NCBI RefSeq assembly: GCF_030730875.1
Contig: NZ_JAVAMA010000006.1
Span: forward strand, 232,845 to 296,844
Length of the DNA: 64,000 bases
From: Sphingomonas sp. DG1-23
GTDB taxonomy: Bacteria; Pseudomonadota; Alphaproteobacteria; Sphingomonadales; Sphingomonadaceae
Direction of reading: 5' to 3'
Numbering within the stretch: position 1 is the first letter of the stretch; every line of letters begins with the position of its first letter. Below, piece by piece: positions 15,481 through 25,237 of this stretch. Under the pieces are notes generated by a model that was given only the letters and a program-made list of their open reading frames with translations, ran no database searches and was not told the origin of the DNA. The position numbers and the translations under genes are program-made.

Positions 15481-16989
15481 ATGTCCGATCAGGCCATCAG
15501 ATCGATCCTCATCGTAGGCGGCGGAACCGCCGGCTGGATCAGTGCGGCGGTGCTGTCGCGCTTTCTCGATCCGACGCGCTGCAATATCACCCTGATCGAG
15601 TCCGAAGAGATCGGCACGATCGGCGTCGGCGAGGCGACCGTGCCGCTGATGCAGCACCTCAACGGCCTGCTCGGCGTGGACGAGCGCGAATTCGTCAAGG
15701 CGACGCAAGGCTCGTTCAAGCTCGGCATCGCATTTCGCGACTGGGGCCGGATCGGCGACACCTTTTTCCACGGTTTCGGCGATTATGGCGATGCGATCGA
15801 AGGCGTCGCCCCGCACCACCATTGGCTCAAGCTGCGCGGCGAAGGCGATCCGACGCCGATCGACGACTACAGCCTGCCCTACGCGATGGCACGTCGCGGA
15901 CGCTTCGCGCCACCGTCGCCCGATCCGGCGAGCCAGCAGCATTTCTATCGCTACGCCTTCCACTTCGACGCCTTGCTCTACGCCCGGTTTCTGCGTCGCT
16001 ATGCCGAAGCGCGGGGCGTCCGCCGGATCGAGGGCAGGGTGGTCGACACCGAGATCGACGCCGGGAGCGGCCGCATCGCCGCAGTCGTCGCTGCCGACGG
16101 CCAGCGTCACGCCGCCGATCTGTTCATCGATTGTTCGGGGTTTCGCGGACTGCTGATCGAGGAGGCGCTGAACACCGGCTATGACGACTGGCGCCACTGG
16201 CTGCCCTGCGACAGCGCCGTCGTCGCGCCGAGCGCGCTGACCGGTCCGCCGGCACCCTATACGCTTTCCACCGCGCGCGAGGCGGGCTGGCAATGGCGGA
16301 TCCCGCTCCAGCACCGGATGGGCAATGGCTATGTCTATTCGACCCGGTTCACCGACGACGCACGCGCGCGCGAGCTTTTCACTGCGAATGTCGAAGGCGA
16401 GCTCCTCTCCGATCCGCGCGTGCTGCGCTTCACCACCGGACGGCGGCGGCAATTCTGGAGCCGCAATTGCGTCGCGATCGGGCTGGCCGGCGGCTTCATG
16501 GAGCCGCTCGAATCGACCAGCATCCAGCTGATCCAGACCGGGATCGCGCGACTGATCGAGTATTTCCCCGACCGCAACTGGGATCCGCGCATCGCCGAGG
16601 AATATAATCGCGTCACCGCCAGCGAGTTCGAGCGGATCCGCGACTTCCTGATCCTGCATTATTGCCTGACCCGCCGCGACGACGCACCGCTCTGGGAGCA
16701 TTGCCGGACGATGGAGCTGCCCGACACGCTCCGCCACAAGATCGAGATATTCCGCGCGACAGGCCGGGTGCCGTTGCTCGCCGAGGAATCCTATCAGGAG
16801 CCGAGCTGGGTCGCGATCCTTGCGGGCAATGGCTTTCTGCCGGATCGCTATGACCCGCTGGTCGATCGGCTCGATCCCGAACGGCTTCGTGCCGGGCTCG
16901 CGCACCGCCGCCAGAGCCTCGCGCGCGCTGCCGAGGCGATGCCGCCGCACGAACTGTTCATCGAGCGCTGTTGCCGGGCCGCGGCGTGA
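15481..16989 (+). CDS. Flavin-dependent halogenase homologue 1 (tryptophan halogenase family)
   Basis: The 502-residue protein has the FAD motif GGGTAGW (residues 13-19) and IGVGEATVP. The catalytic lysine sits in SFKLGIAF at Lys80, matching Lys79 of PrnA and RebH from memory. The diagnostic WQWRIP is at 270-275, and the glutamate-serine pair of EPLESTS is at Glu344-Ser345. All halogenase hallmarks are therefore present. Such enzymes use reduced flavin, oxygen and halide to make hypohalous acid. The substrate is unknown; family members next to TonB receptors resemble BrvH of Brevundimonas, which brominates indole in vitro. It overlaps the next halogenase gene by GTGA (16986-16989). Confidence 0.92.
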   Translation: MSDQAIRSILIVGGGTAGWISAAVLSRFLDPTRCNITLIESEEIGTIGVGEATVPLMQHLNGLLGVDEREFVKATQGSFKLGIAFRDWGRIGDTFFHGFGDYGDAIEGVAPHHHWLKLRGEGDPTPIDDYSLPYAMARRGRFAPPSPDPASQQHFYRYAFHFDALLYARFLRRYAEARGVRRIEGRVVDTEIDAGSGRIAAVVAADGQRHAADLFIDCSGFRGLLIEEALNTGYDDWRHWLPCDSAVVAPSALTGPPAPYTLSTAREAGWQWRIPLQHRMGNGYVYSTRFTDDARARELFTANVEGELLSDPRVLRFTTGRRRQFWSRNCVAIGLAGGFMEPLESTSIQLIQTGIARLIEYFPDRNWDPRIAEEYNRVTASEFERIRDFLILHYCLTRRDDAPLWEHCRTMELPDTLRHKIEIFRATGRVPLLAEESYQEPSWVAILAGNGFLPDRYDPLVDRLDPERLRAGLAHRRQSLARAAEAMPPHELFIERCCRAAA

Positions 16990-18512
16990 GCGACCACCCC
17001 ATCCGCTCGATCCTGATCGCCGGCGGCGGCACAGCGGGCTGGATGGCGGCGGCGGCCCTGTCGGTGGCGTTCAAGCCGCATCAGTGCCGGATCGTTCTGG
17101 TCGAATCCGACGAGATCGGCACGATCGGCGTCGGCGAGGCGACGATCCCGCCGATCCAGCTGTTCAACAAGCTGCTCGGCGTGGACGAACGCGAGTTCGT
17201 GCGCGAGACCCAAGGCACCTTCAAGCTCGGCATCGAGTTCGCCGGCTGGCTGCGCGAGGGGCACCGCTATTTCCATCCGTTCGGCCGCTATGGCGACGAT
17301 TTCGGCCTCGCGCCCTTCCACCAGCATTGGCAGCGCGCCCGTACATTGGGCAGCACCACGCCGGTCGACGCGTGGTCGCTCAACCATCAGGCGGCGTATC
17401 GCGGCAGGTTCGAGATCCCGACGCCGGGGTCGGGCGGGGTCTTCTCCACTTTCTCCTGGGCCTATCATTTCGATGCCGCGCTTTATGCGCGCTATTTGCG
17501 CAGGCTGGCCGAGGGACGCGGCGTCGAGCGGCTCGAAGGCAAGATCGCCGATGTGGCGTTGCGCCCGGAAAACGGCTTCGTCGATCGCCTGGTGCTCGCC
17601 GACGGCCGCGCACTCGCCGCCGATCTGTTTATCGACTGTACCGGTTTTCGTGGGCTGATCACCGAAGCGCTCGATACCGGGTACGAGGATTGGACGCATT
17701 GGCTGCCCTGCGATCGCGCGCTCGCGGTGCCCTGCGCGCGGGTTGCGGACCCGATCCCCTATACGCGGGCGACTGCGCGGCCGGCGGGCTGGCAATGGCG
17801 CATCCCGCTCCAGCACCGCACCGGCAACGGTCAGGTCTATTGCAGCGGCGCGATCTCCGACGACGACGTCCATGCCAGTCTGCTCGCCAATCTCGACGGC
17901 GCGCCCGAGGCCGATCCGCGCCAGCTCCGCTTCACCACCGGGCGTCGTCGTCGCGCGTGGAATCGCAATTGCATCGCGCTCGGGCTGGCATCGGGCTTTC
18001 TCGAGCCGCTCGAATCGACCAGCATCCATTTGATTCAGACCGGCATCTCGAAGCTGCTGGCATGGTTCCCAGATCGCAATTTCGATCCGATGGTGGCGCA
18101 GGAATATAATCGTCTGGTCGATGCCGAGATGGAGTCGATCCGCGACTTCCTCGTGCTGCATTATCACGCGAACGAACGCGCGGAGCCGTTCTGGCGACAA
18201 TGCCGCGACATGCCTATTCCCGATACGCTCGCCGCGAAAATGGCGATGTTCCGCGCCAATGGCCGGCTGATCGAGCGCCCGCATGATCTTTTCCATCCCC
18301 CGAGCTGGCTTGCGGTGTTGCTGGGGCAGGGCGTGCACCCCGCGACGCACGATCCGCTTGCCGACACCGTCGCGCCGCAGGAGCTTGCCGCGATTCTGGG
18401 CGGGATGCGGCAAGTGATCGACCAGACCGCCCAACGCATGCCCACGCACCAGCAATTCATCGATCGCCATTGCCGCGCCGCTGCGCGCACGCCGATCCCG
18501 CTCGCATCCTGA
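16986..18512 (+). CDS. Flavin-dependent halogenase homologue 2 (tryptophan halogenase family)
   Basis: The 508-residue paralogue of the preceding gene starts at the overlapping GTG ([10 protein letters not shown], parallel to [10 protein letters not shown] of its neighbour). It keeps GGGTAGW, Lys80 in TFKLGIEF, the [11 protein letters not shown] motif and [11 protein letters not shown]. The two proteins are clearly related but not near-identical, so this is an old tandem duplication rather than a recent one. No flavin reductase gene is next to them; one from elsewhere would be needed. Translational coupling implies that both are made together, perhaps with different substrates or as a pair. 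Confidence 0.92.
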   Translation: MSDHPIRSILIAGGGTAGWMAAAALSVAFKPHQCRIVLVESDEIGTIGVGEATIPPIQLFNKLLGVDEREFVRETQGTFKLGIEFAGWLREGHRYFHPFGRYGDDFGLAPFHQHWQRARTLGSTTPVDAWSLNHQAAYRGRFEIPTPGSGGVFSTFSWAYHFDAALYARYLRRLAEGRGVERLEGKIADVALRPENGFVDRLVLADGRALAADLFIDCTGFRGLITEALDTGYEDWTHWLPCDRALAVPCARVADPIPYTRATARPAGWQWRIPLQHRTGNGQVYCSGAISDDDVHASLLANLDGAPEADPRQLRFTTGRRRRAWNRNCIALGLASGFLEPLESTSIHLIQTGISKLLAWFPDRNFDPMVAQEYNRLVDAEMESIRDFLVLHYHANERAEPFWRQCRDMPIPDTLAAKMAMFRANGRLIERPHDLFHPPSWLAVLLGQGVHPATHDPLADTVAPQELAAILGGMRQVIDQTAQRMPTHQQFIDRHCRAAARTPIPLAS

Positions 18513-18524
18513 GGAGCCCCTGAC

Positions 18525-19169
18525 ATGAAGATGTGCTTCCTGATCCCACTGCTGGTGGCCGGCGCCGCAGCGCCGCGCGCGGCCGCAATGCCGCAGGAAA
18601 TCGCCAAGGGGATCGAATCCGCCAAGGCGACCGGCGCGGTCAGCATCAGCGCCGATTCTGCGCTGTCGGACGGGCGGCTCGTGCTGCGCGTCGCCGCACA
18701 GAACCGGACCCGGGTGCCGGCCGCCTTCGGTCCGGCCTCGATCCGTATCGCAACGGCGTCGGGCGAGGTCGTGGCGGTGCAGTCGCTCGCGTCGCTGATC
18801 GCCGAGGCGCGCGCGGCTGCCGGAATGGAAATCGAGGCACTTCCCGCGGCGCCGGCGGGGCCGGCGATCCTGACCAACAATAGCGGCCAGAAGGACGTCA
18901 GCGGCTATACCGGGGGAATGGGCGCGCCGGTCGCGCAGCCGTCTCGAAAGCGTAAGCCCAAGGCAGCCGAGGTCGCGGCTGCCGAGGCGCGGATCGCAGC
19001 GTTGAAGGCCAGCATCCTCGCCGACACCGTCATCGCCCCGGGCCAGCTGGCGGCCGGGCAGTTGGTCACCGAGAAGATCAGGTTTCCCAACAAGCGCGAG
19101 CGCGGGCTGGTGGTGACGGTCACGCTCGCCGGCGAGGAGCACCGCTTCACGTTCGACGCACCCCGGTGA
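18525..19169 (+). CDS. Secreted protein of unknown function downstream of the halogenases
   Basis: I do not recognise a family. The 214-residue protein has a signal peptide (MKMCFLIPLLVAGAAAPRAA, cleavage near residue 21) and a predicted beta-rich first half (SDGRLVLRVAAQNRTRVPAA). A Lys/Ala-rich helix around residues 140-165 follows, and then a short beta domain ending in VTLAGEEHRFTFDAP. GAGGAG lies at a good distance before the ATG, and the gap to the halogenase gene is 12 bp, so it is in the same operon. It probably acts in the periplasm. The contrast with the cytoplasmic halogenases makes its role unclear. Confidence 0.8.
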   Translation: MKMCFLIPLLVAGAAAPRAAAMPQEIAKGIESAKATGAVSISADSALSDGRLVLRVAAQNRTRVPAAFGPASIRIATASGEVVAVQSLASLIAEARAAAGMEIEALPAAPAGPAILTNNSGQKDVSGYTGGMGAPVAQPSRKRKPKAAEVAAAEARIAALKASILADTVIAPGQLAAGQLVTEKIRFPNKRERGLVVTVTLAGEEHRFTFDAPR

Positions 19170-19199
19170 AATCCTCTCCCACTTGCGCGAGGGAGGATT
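19170..19199. terminator. Hairpin between converging genes (AATCCTCTCCC...GGGAGGATT)
   Basis: AATCCTC-T-CCC at 19170-19180 pairs with GGGAGGATT at 19191-19199, leaving one unpaired position. It lies between the converging secreted-protein and fuconate dehydratase genes and resembles the CTCCC/GGGAG repeats at 41606 and 60227. It probably stops transcription from one or both sides. Confidence 0.5.
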
Positions 19200-19213
19200 G
19201 ATCAGCGCCAAGA

Positions 19214-20512
19214 CTACTCCGCCGCGAGCGCCGGGTCCTTGCGATACTGATATTTCGCGAGGCTGGACGCCTTCATCTCGATCGAGAAGCCGGGTGCGGC
19301 CGGCGCGCGATAGGCGCCCTGCTCGATGACGCATGGGTCGACGAAATGCTCGTGGAGATGATCGACATATTCGATCACCCGCCCGTCGGTCGTCCCCGCG
19401 AAAGCGAGATAGTCGATCATCGCGAGGTGCTGGACATATTCGCACAAGCCCACGCCGCCGGCGTGCGGGCACACCGGCAGATCGTATTTCGCCGCCATCA
19501 GCAGCACGGCGAGCACTTCGTTGACGCCGCCGAGCCGACACGCGTCGATCTGCACCACGTCGATCGCGCCGCGCATGATGAACTGTTTGAACACCACCCG
19601 ATTCTGGCACATCTCGCCGGTCGCCACGCGCATCGGCGCCACCGCCTCGCGGATCTGGCGATGCCCCTCGACATCGTCGGGGCTGGTCGGCTCCTCGATG
19701 AACCACGGGTTCGCGAAAGCGAGCGCGCCGAGATGCGCGATCGCCTGACCGACTTCCCACACCTGATTGGCGTCGATCATCAGCTTGCGGTCGGGACCGA
19801 GCACGGCGCGCGCGATCCCCACGCGGCGGATGTCGTCCTCGACCGAGCGGCCGACCTTCAGTTTCACATGGTCGAAGCCTCCGGCCACCGCCTCGCGGCA
19901 CAGCCGTTCGAGCTTTTCGTCCGAATAGCCGAGCCATCCGGCGGAGGTGGTGTAGGCCGGATAGCCCCTCGCGCGCAGCGTCGCGATCCGCTCGGCCTTG
20001 CCGGGGGCGCGGGCCTCGAGCAGCGCGAGGCCTTCCTCGGGTGTGATGCAATCGGTGATGTAGCGGAAGTCGATCAGTCCGATCAGCTCGGCGGGGGACA
20101 TCTCCCCGATCAGCTGCCACAACGGCTTGCCTGCGGCCTTGGCGAGCAGGTCCCAGACGGCATTGACCACGGCGCCGGTGGCGAGGTGGATCACGCCCTT
20201 TTCGGGGCCGATCCAGCGCAACTGGCTGTCGCCGGTGATGTGCCCCCAGAAGCGCGCGCCGTCTGCGCGGATCCAGTCGAGGTCGAGTCCTTCGACCAAT
20301 GGCGCCAGCGCCTCGATCGCCGCGCAGACCACGTCGTTGCCGCGGCCGATGGTGAAGGTGAGGCCATGCCCTTCGAGCCCGGCCTCGTCGGTCTCGAGGA
20401 CGCAATAGGCGGCCGAATAATCGGGATCGGGATTCATCGCGTCCGAACCGTCGAGCATCTGCGAGGTCGGGAAGCGCACGTCCAATACGCGTAGTTTACG
20501 GATGATGGTCAT
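19214..20512 (-). CDS. L-fuconate dehydratase (enolase superfamily)
   Basis: The 432-residue enzyme should convert L-fuconate to 2-keto-3-deoxy-L-fuconate. The catalytic lysine is in HVKLKVG. The metal ligands are in [19 protein letters not shown] and VATGEMCQN, and the general base histidine is in CPHAGGVGL. These match the Xanthomonas FucD and human ENOSF1 pattern as I remember it. The first residues ([17 protein letters not shown]) are the conserved N-terminus, which fixes the start. It diverges from the mutarotase, reductase and dehydrogenase genes of the same pathway. Confidence 0.92.
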   Translation of the reverse strand: MTIIRKLRVLDVRFPTSQMLDGSDAMNPDPDYSAAYCVLETDEAGLEGHGLTFTIGRGNDVVCAAIEALAPLVEGLDLDWIRADGARFWGHITGDSQLRWIGPEKGVIHLATGAVVNAVWDLLAKAAGKPLWQLIGEMSPAELIGLIDFRYITDCITPEEGLALLEARAPGKAERIATLRARGYPAYTTSAGWLGYSDEKLERLCREAVAGGFDHVKLKVGRSVEDDIRRVGIARAVLGPDRKLMIDANQVWEVGQAIAHLGALAFANPWFIEEPTSPDDVEGHRQIREAVAPMRVATGEMCQNRVVFKQFIMRGAIDVVQIDACRLGGVNEVLAVLLMAAKYDLPVCPHAGGVGLCEYVQHLAMIDYLAFAGTTDGRVIEYVDHLHEHFVDPCVIEQGAYRAPAAPGFSIEMKASSLAKYQYRKDPALAAE

Positions 20513-20711
20513 CGTGCTGCGCCCCGGGCCTCCCGATCCGCATATCGGCTTCTCGCGCGCACGTCTTTCGCCATCGGTCGCTGCCCCTCCCTGCACGGCC
20601 AGATTGCACCGCGGTTATGTTTGCAGATGATTGTGATTTTCATAGGTGGGAATTGACGGGGGCGCAAGTTTCCTGTTGGGCACAACTGACGGAACGCGAG
20701 GGGAAATGCGG

Positions 20712-21047
20712 ATGGCACGGCGGCTTTGCTCTGCGCTCGATCTGGTCGACGATGCGGCGCTCATCGCCGAGTATGAGGCGCGGCATGCGCCCGGCGCAGT
20801 TTGGCCGGCGGTGCTCGCACATCTCGGGGCGCAGGGCGTCGAGGCGATGGAGATCTGGCGCACCGGTGACCGGATGGTGATGATCGCCGAGGTCGCCGAC
20901 GACTATCCCCGCGCGGTCGCGGCGCCCGCCGAGATCGATCAATGGGAGACCTTGATGTGGCGCTTCCAGCGCGCGCTGCCGCATGCCGCGCCGGGCGAGA
21001 AATGGGTCCCGATGCAGCGCATCTTCGCGTTCGGCGAAACCCGGTGA
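20712..21047 (+). CDS. L-rhamnose/L-fucose mutarotase (RhaM family, DUF718)
   Basis: The 111-residue protein interconverts alpha and beta anomers of a 6-deoxy sugar, here most likely L-fucose given the neighbours. The motif EYEARHAPGAVWPAVLAHL and the following GVEAMEIWRTGDRMVMIAEV match the RhaM/DUF718 fold, and WVPMQRIFAF closes it. Length is normal for the family (about 104). GAGGGG lies 8 nt upstream of the ATG at 20712; the alternative ATG at 20706 is only 2 nt from it. It overlaps the next gene by GTGA. Confidence 0.85.
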   Translation: MARRLCSALDLVDDAALIAEYEARHAPGAVWPAVLAHLGAQGVEAMEIWRTGDRMVMIAEVADDYPRAVAAPAEIDQWETLMWRFQRALPHAAPGEKWVPMQRIFAFGETR

Positions 21048-22072
21048 TCCCGGTCCGCCGCTCGCCCGGTGGCCTCGCGCTGCCCGAACTGGGGTTCGGC
21101 ACCGCGCCGCTCGGCAACCTCTATCGCACCGTTTCCGACGCGGATGCGGCCGCCACGGTCGCCGCGGCGCTCGCCGCCGGCATGGGCTACGCCGACACTG
21201 CGCCTTATTATGGCTTCGGCCTCGCCGAGAAGCGGCTGGGGGCCGGGCTGGTCGGCGAACAGGCGATCGTTTCGACCAAGGTCGGCCGGCTGCTCGAACC
21301 CGCCGACGGACCGTTCGCCGACGAGCGACACGGCTTCCGCTCCGCCGAACCGTTCGAGCCTGTCTATGATTATTCGTATGACGGCGTGCTGCGTTCGCAC
21401 GAAACGAGCCTTGTCCGGCTCGGGGTCGAACGGGTCGACATCCTGCTCGTCCACGATATCGGCCGGACGACCCATGGCGTGCGCCACGCCGAGCGGATGG
21501 CCGAGCTGGCCGGCGGGCTCCGCGCGCTGGAACGGCTGAAGGACGAGGGCGCGATCACGGCATTCGGGATCGGCGTCAACGAATGCGACGTCGCGCTCGA
21601 ACTGCTCGATCGCGGCCCGCTCGATCTGATCCTGCTCGCCGGCCGCTACACGTTGCTCGAGCAGGACGCGCTCGATACCCTGCTGCCGCGCTGCGCTGCG
21701 TCGGGCACCGGGATCGTCATCGGCGGGCCCTATAACAGCGGCATCCTCGCGAGCGCGCTGCGCACCGACGCGCGCTACAATTACGAAGCCGTGCCGACGC
21801 CGGTGCTCGAAAAGGCGCGGCGGATCGATGCGGTGTGCGCGCGGCATCAGGTCAACCTTGGTGCGGCGGCGTTGCAATTCGTCCTCGGTCATCCCGGTGT
21901 GGTCAGCGTGGTCCCCGGCCTTGCGAGCGCGAAGGAGGTCGCCGAGACCGTCGATCGCTACATCGCGCCGATCCCGGCCCAGCTCTGGGCCGAACTCAAG
22001 CACGAGGGGTTGTTGCGCGCCGACGCGCCGGTCCCGATCGAAACCCATAACGCGGAGATTCATACGGCATGA
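21044..22072 (+). CDS. Aldo/keto reductase, probable L-fucose dehydrogenase
   Basis: The 342-residue protein probably oxidises L-fucose to L-fucono-lactone with NAD(P). Aldo/keto reductase hallmarks are [10 protein letters not shown] at the N-terminus, the catalytic tyrosine region [16 protein letters not shown], the lysine in [11 protein letters not shown] and the histidine in ILLVHDIG. It resembles the D-threo-aldose 1-dehydrogenase and pyridoxal dehydrogenase group. The GTG start at 21044 overlaps the mutarotase stop. The ATGA overlap with the SDR downstream completes a three-gene coupled operon. Substrate assignment rests on context. Confidence 0.85.
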   Translation: MIPVRRSPGGLALPELGFGTAPLGNLYRTVSDADAAATVAAALAAGMGYADTAPYYGFGLAEKRLGAGLVGEQAIVSTKVGRLLEPADGPFADERHGFRSAEPFEPVYDYSYDGVLRSHETSLVRLGVERVDILLVHDIGRTTHGVRHAERMAELAGGLRALERLKDEGAITAFGIGVNECDVALELLDRGPLDLILLAGRYTLLEQDALDTLLPRCAASGTGIVIGGPYNSGILASALRTDARYNYEAVPTPVLEKARRIDAVCARHQVNLGAAALQFVLGHPGVVSVVPGLASAKEVAETVDRYIAPIPAQLWAELKHEGLLRADAPVPIETHNAEIHTA

Positions 22073-22800
22073 CTGGCAGGCTCGCGGGCAAGACGGCGCT
22101 GATCACCGGCGCTGCGCACGGCATCGGCCGCGCCACCGCCGAACGTTTCGTCCGCGAGGGCGCGACGCTCTGGGCAATCGACCGCGACGCCGAAGCGCTC
22201 GCCACGCTCGATGGCTGCGTGACTCGCTGCGTCGATATTTGCGACGCGGGGGCGATCGCGGCACTGGTCGCCGAGGCGCCTGCGCTCGACGTGCTGTTCA
22301 ACTGCGCCGGCATGGTCGCCGCCGGTACGATCCTCGACTGCAGCGAGGAGGACTGGCAGCGGTCGTTCGATCTCAATGCCACCGCGATGTACCGCCTCGT
22401 CCGCGCGGCGCTGCCGGCTATGATCGCAAATGGCGGCGGCTCGATCGTCAACATGGCGTCGGTGGCGAGCTCGATCACCGGCGTGCCCAATCGCTTCGCT
22501 TATGGCGCCTCGAAGGCGGCGGTGATCGGCCTCACCAAGGCGGTGGCGGCCGATTTCGTTGGCCAGGGCATTCGCTGCAACGCGATCTGCCCGGGCACCG
22601 TCGACACCCCCGCGCTCCACCAGCGGCTGCGCGAAACCGGCGATTACGCGAACGCGCTCGTCGCCTTCAACGCACGGCAGCCGATGGGGCGGCTCGGCCA
22701 GGCCGAGGAGATCGCCGCGTTGGCGCTCTATCTCGGCTCGGACGAATCGGCTTTCACCACCGGCCAGATTCACGTGATCGACGGCGGCTGGACGGTCTGA
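22069..22800 (+). CDS. Short-chain dehydrogenase, probable 2-keto-3-deoxy-L-fuconate dehydrogenase
   Basis: The 243-residue SDR has the cofactor motif TGAAHGIG (residues about 14-21), the NCAG motif, the catalytic serine in NMASVASS and the YGASK pair. The cofactor is probably NAD, judging from the acidic residue in [10 protein letters not shown]. The C-terminus [15 protein letters not shown] is classical. In the non-phosphorylating pathway this enzyme makes 2,4-diketo-3-deoxy-L-fuconate, which is then hydrolysed to pyruvate and L-lactate. The gene order with mutarotase, fucose dehydrogenase and fuconate dehydratase supports this. Confidence 0.87.
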   Translation: MTGRLAGKTALITGAAHGIGRATAERFVREGATLWAIDRDAEALATLDGCVTRCVDICDAGAIAALVAEAPALDVLFNCAGMVAAGTILDCSEEDWQRSFDLNATAMYRLVRAALPAMIANGGGSIVNMASVASSITGVPNRFAYGASKAAVIGLTKAVAADFVGQGIRCNAICPGTVDTPALHQRLRETGDYANALVAFNARQPMGRLGQAEEIAALALYLGSDESAFTTGQIHVIDGGWTV

Positions 22801-22803
22801 ACT

Positions 22804-23595
22804 TCAGATCCGGCTGTCACCCTCGACGAGCTGATCGGAGATCTGCGCGGCGGCGAGACGGACCAGTTCGGCGGTTTCCTTGGCGGAGACCGAGGGCTGG
22901 AGCTTTTTGAGGTATGGCACGGTCAGCGCCGCCGCGGCCATGCCGCCGCGCATCACCGGCGCCGATACGTCGGTCACTCCGGCGACGAACTTGCTCGGCG
23001 TCAGCTCGACCTGCCGCTCGCGGATCTCGTCGGCATGCTCGCGGAATGCCGCCAGCTCGGCTTCGGGCAATTGCGGGTCGAGCAGGCGCTCCCAGCGCCG
23101 GCGGACATCCTCGGGCTGGAAGGCGTAGAGGATCACGCCAGACGCCGCCTGGTGCAGCGGCCGACGATAGCCGACGCGCACCGAGAAGCCGAGCTGCTCG
23201 CTCGATTCCATTCGCGCCACCACGACCATCTCGCCCTGGGTGTGCAAGGCGAGGTGGCACGATTGGCCGACGCTGAACGCGAGGTGGCGCATCACCGGCA
23301 GCGCGGCCTCGATCAGATTGCGGGTGCGCGGCTGCTGCATGCCGAGCGAAAACAGCCGGTCGGTCAGTCGATAGCCCTCATTCGAAGGATCCTGCTCGAT
23401 ATAGCCGCGGAACTCGAGCACCTGGACCATGCGGAACAGCTCGCCGTGCGAGCGCTCCAGCCGGTTGACGATTGCGGTCAAGGTCATCGGCCGCGCCTCG
23501 ATCGCCAGCAGCTCGAGAATATCGAGTCCCTTTTCGAGCGCGGGCGCCCGATAGCGCGAGTCGATCTCGCTCCTGTCCTCAGCGACCTTCTTCAC
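22804..23595 (-). CDS. IclR-family regulator, probable controller of the fucose genes
   Basis: The 263-residue protein has an N-terminal winged helix (ALEKGLDILELLAIEARPMT, followed by LTAIVNRLERSHGELFRMVQ). The IclR effector domain has RPLHQAASGVILYAF and VAGVTDVSAPVMRGGMAAAA. It starts at a GTG after a strong GAGGGGG. It converges on the SDR gene (3 bp between stops) and diverges from fucP, so its promoter region is shared with fucP. An imperfect dyad, CATTC-N9-GAATG at 23678-23696, lies there and could be its site. The effector is unknown. Confidence 0.9.
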   Translation of the reverse strand: MKKVAEDRSEIDSRYRAPALEKGLDILELLAIEARPMTLTAIVNRLERSHGELFRMVQVLEFRGYIEQDPSNEGYRLTDRLFSLGMQQPRTRNLIEAALPVMRHLAFSVGQSCHLALHTQGEMVVVARMESSEQLGFSVRVGYRRPLHQAASGVILYAFQPEDVRRRWERLLDPQLPEAELAAFREHADEIRERQVELTPSKFVAGVTDVSAPVMRGGMAAAALTVPYLKKLQPSVSAKETAELVRLAAAQISDQLVEGDSRI

Positions 23596-23739
23596 GGCAC
23601 CCCCTCATGGCGTTCTTGTCGGCACCGTGTATCTGTTGCGAGCCCCGGATTGAAGATGGGAGCGTTGCGGATTGTTGCATTCGCATGTGAAGAATGTTTT
23701 TATATGCGGAAGTCCCCGAGAGGGCTGCGACCGGGGAGA

Positions 23740-25041
23740 ATGAGCGTGGAAGCAAAAGCATCGTCGGCCATGCAAGGATCGCCCCCGGGCCGCATCGCTT
23801 CGGCGGCGCTGCCGGTGGTACTGATCGTCGCCCTATTCTTCCTGTGGGGGGTGGCGAACAACCTCAACGACGTGCTGATCGCGCACTTCAAGAAGCTGTT
23901 CACGCTGAGCGACCTGCAGGCCGGCCTCGTCCAGTCGGCTTTCTATCTCGGCTATTTCTGCCTGGCGATCCCCGCAGCCCTGTTCATGCGCGCATACGGC
24001 TATCGTGCGGCGGTGCTCGCCGGGCTGGGATTCTATGGGCTCGGCGCATTGCTGTTCTGGCCCGCGGCGGGCGCGCAGAGCTATCCCTTCTTCCTCGCGG
24101 CCCTGTTCGTGATCGCCGGCGGACTCGCCTTTCTCGAGACTTCCGCCAATCCGCTGATCGCGCGGCTCGGACCCGAGGCGACCGCCGCACGCCGGCTCAA
24201 CCTCGCCCAGGCCTTCAATCCGCTCGGGTCGATGACCGGAGTGGTGCTCGGCAGCCAGTTCATCCTCTCGGGCGTCGCGGTCTCGCCCGCTCAGCTCGCG
24301 GCAATGGATCCGGCTGCGCGCGCGGCGTGGCGCGCGAGCGAGGCCGCGTCGGTGCAACTCCCCTATCTGCTGATCGCGCTCGTCGTCATCGGCTGGGCAG
24401 TGTTGATCCGGGTCGTTCGCTTCCCGCCGGTGGCAACCGAGCGCGACGTCGACGAGGGCGTCGGCGCGCTCGACGATTTCCGCGCCTTGCTGCGCGAGCG
24501 CAGACTGCTGTTCGGAGTGATCGCGCAATTCTTCTATGTCGGCGCGCAGGTCGGGGTGTGGAGCTATCTGATCCGCTACGCGCAGGTCGCGGTGCCGGGG
24601 ACGGGCGAGCATCAGGCCGCGGGCTGGCTCACGCTTTCGCTGGCGCTGTTCATGGTCGGGCGCTTCGCCGGCGCCGCTCTGATGGGCCGGATCGCCGCAC
24701 TGCCGCTGCTCGCGGGCTTCGCCGGAATCGCCGCTTCGCTCTGCGCGATCGCCGCTATGGTCGGCGGCGCGATCGGCATTGCCGCGCTCGTCGCGACGAG
24801 CTTCTTCATGTCGATCATGTTCCCGACGATCTTCGCCGAATCGGTGGCGGGGCTGGGCGCGCGCACCAAGTCGGCCGCGGCATTGCTGGTGATGGCGATC
24901 ATCGGCGGCGCGATCCTGACCGCGCTGATGGGCTATGTCTCGGACAGGAGCGGTTCGATCCTGTGGGCGATGCTGGTCCCGGCGGGCTGTTTCATGGTGG
25001 TGCTGGCGTTCGCGTTGCGAGCGAGGGTCCGCCGGGCCTGA
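23740..25041 (+). CDS. fucP: L-fucose:H+ symporter
   Basis: The 433-residue major facilitator protein has twelve predicted membrane helices. The FucP signature FFLWGVANNLNDVLIAHFKK contains the aspartate matching Asp46 of E. coli FucP. The AFLETSANPLI motif contains the glutamate matching Glu135. Both are needed for proton coupling in the E. coli protein. It imports L-fucose for the pathway encoded at 19214-22800. The start is uncertain: ATG 23740 is very close to GGGGAG, so the GTG at 23746 or the ATG at 23704 are alternatives. Confidence 0.9.
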   Translation: MSVEAKASSAMQGSPPGRIASAALPVVLIVALFFLWGVANNLNDVLIAHFKKLFTLSDLQAGLVQSAFYLGYFCLAIPAALFMRAYGYRAAVLAGLGFYGLGALLFWPAAGAQSYPFFLAALFVIAGGLAFLETSANPLIARLGPEATAARRLNLAQAFNPLGSMTGVVLGSQFILSGVAVSPAQLAAMDPAARAAWRASEAASVQLPYLLIALVVIGWAVLIRVVRFPPVATERDVDEGVGALDDFRALLRERRLLFGVIAQFFYVGAQVGVWSYLIRYAQVAVPGTGEHQAAGWLTLSLALFMVGRFAGAALMGRIAALPLLAGFAGIAASLCAIAAMVGGAIGIAALVATSFFMSIMFPTIFAESVAGLGARTKSAAALLVMAIIGGAILTALMGYVSDRSGSILWAMLVPAGCFMVVLAFALRARVRRA

Positions 25042-25237
25042 GCCACGTCGCCAGGCGATATCGGGCGGCGCTGCGTGACGAATCGGTCAACCAGCGCGAT
25101 CTGGACGACCGGACGGCGGAAAAGGGAGTTAAACGCCGCCCGGCCGCACCCCTTAGGGGGGAACCCTGCGGAGCTTCACCTTCATACTCCTGAATACGTC
25201 TTTCGGCCAGTACGCAATATCCCCGTAGTGGCACAAT

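Noticed and set aside
12330..15482. Open frame of over 1000 codons antisense to the first TonB receptor
   Set aside because: Same reason: low-complexity composition and full overlap with a receptor that has signal peptide, plug and barrel.
16848..20405. Very long minus-strand open frame across halogenase 2, the secreted protein and the fuconate dehydratase
   Set aside because: It crosses three real genes and the terminator-like hairpin at 19170 and has no domain; the real minus-strand gene is in another frame at 19214-20512.
23678..23696. CATTC-N9-GAATG dyad between the IclR gene and fucP as a firm operator
   Set aside because: Arms of only 5 bp with no second copy at the fuconate dehydratase/mutarotase promoter region; kept as a remark, not as a feature.
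25042..25237. Gap after fucP inspected for a gene, RNA or sigma-factor promoter (GGGGGGAACCC near 25157)
   Set aside because: No coding frame with sensible composition; the GGAAC has no CGTT at 16-17 bp, so an EcfG promoter is not supported.
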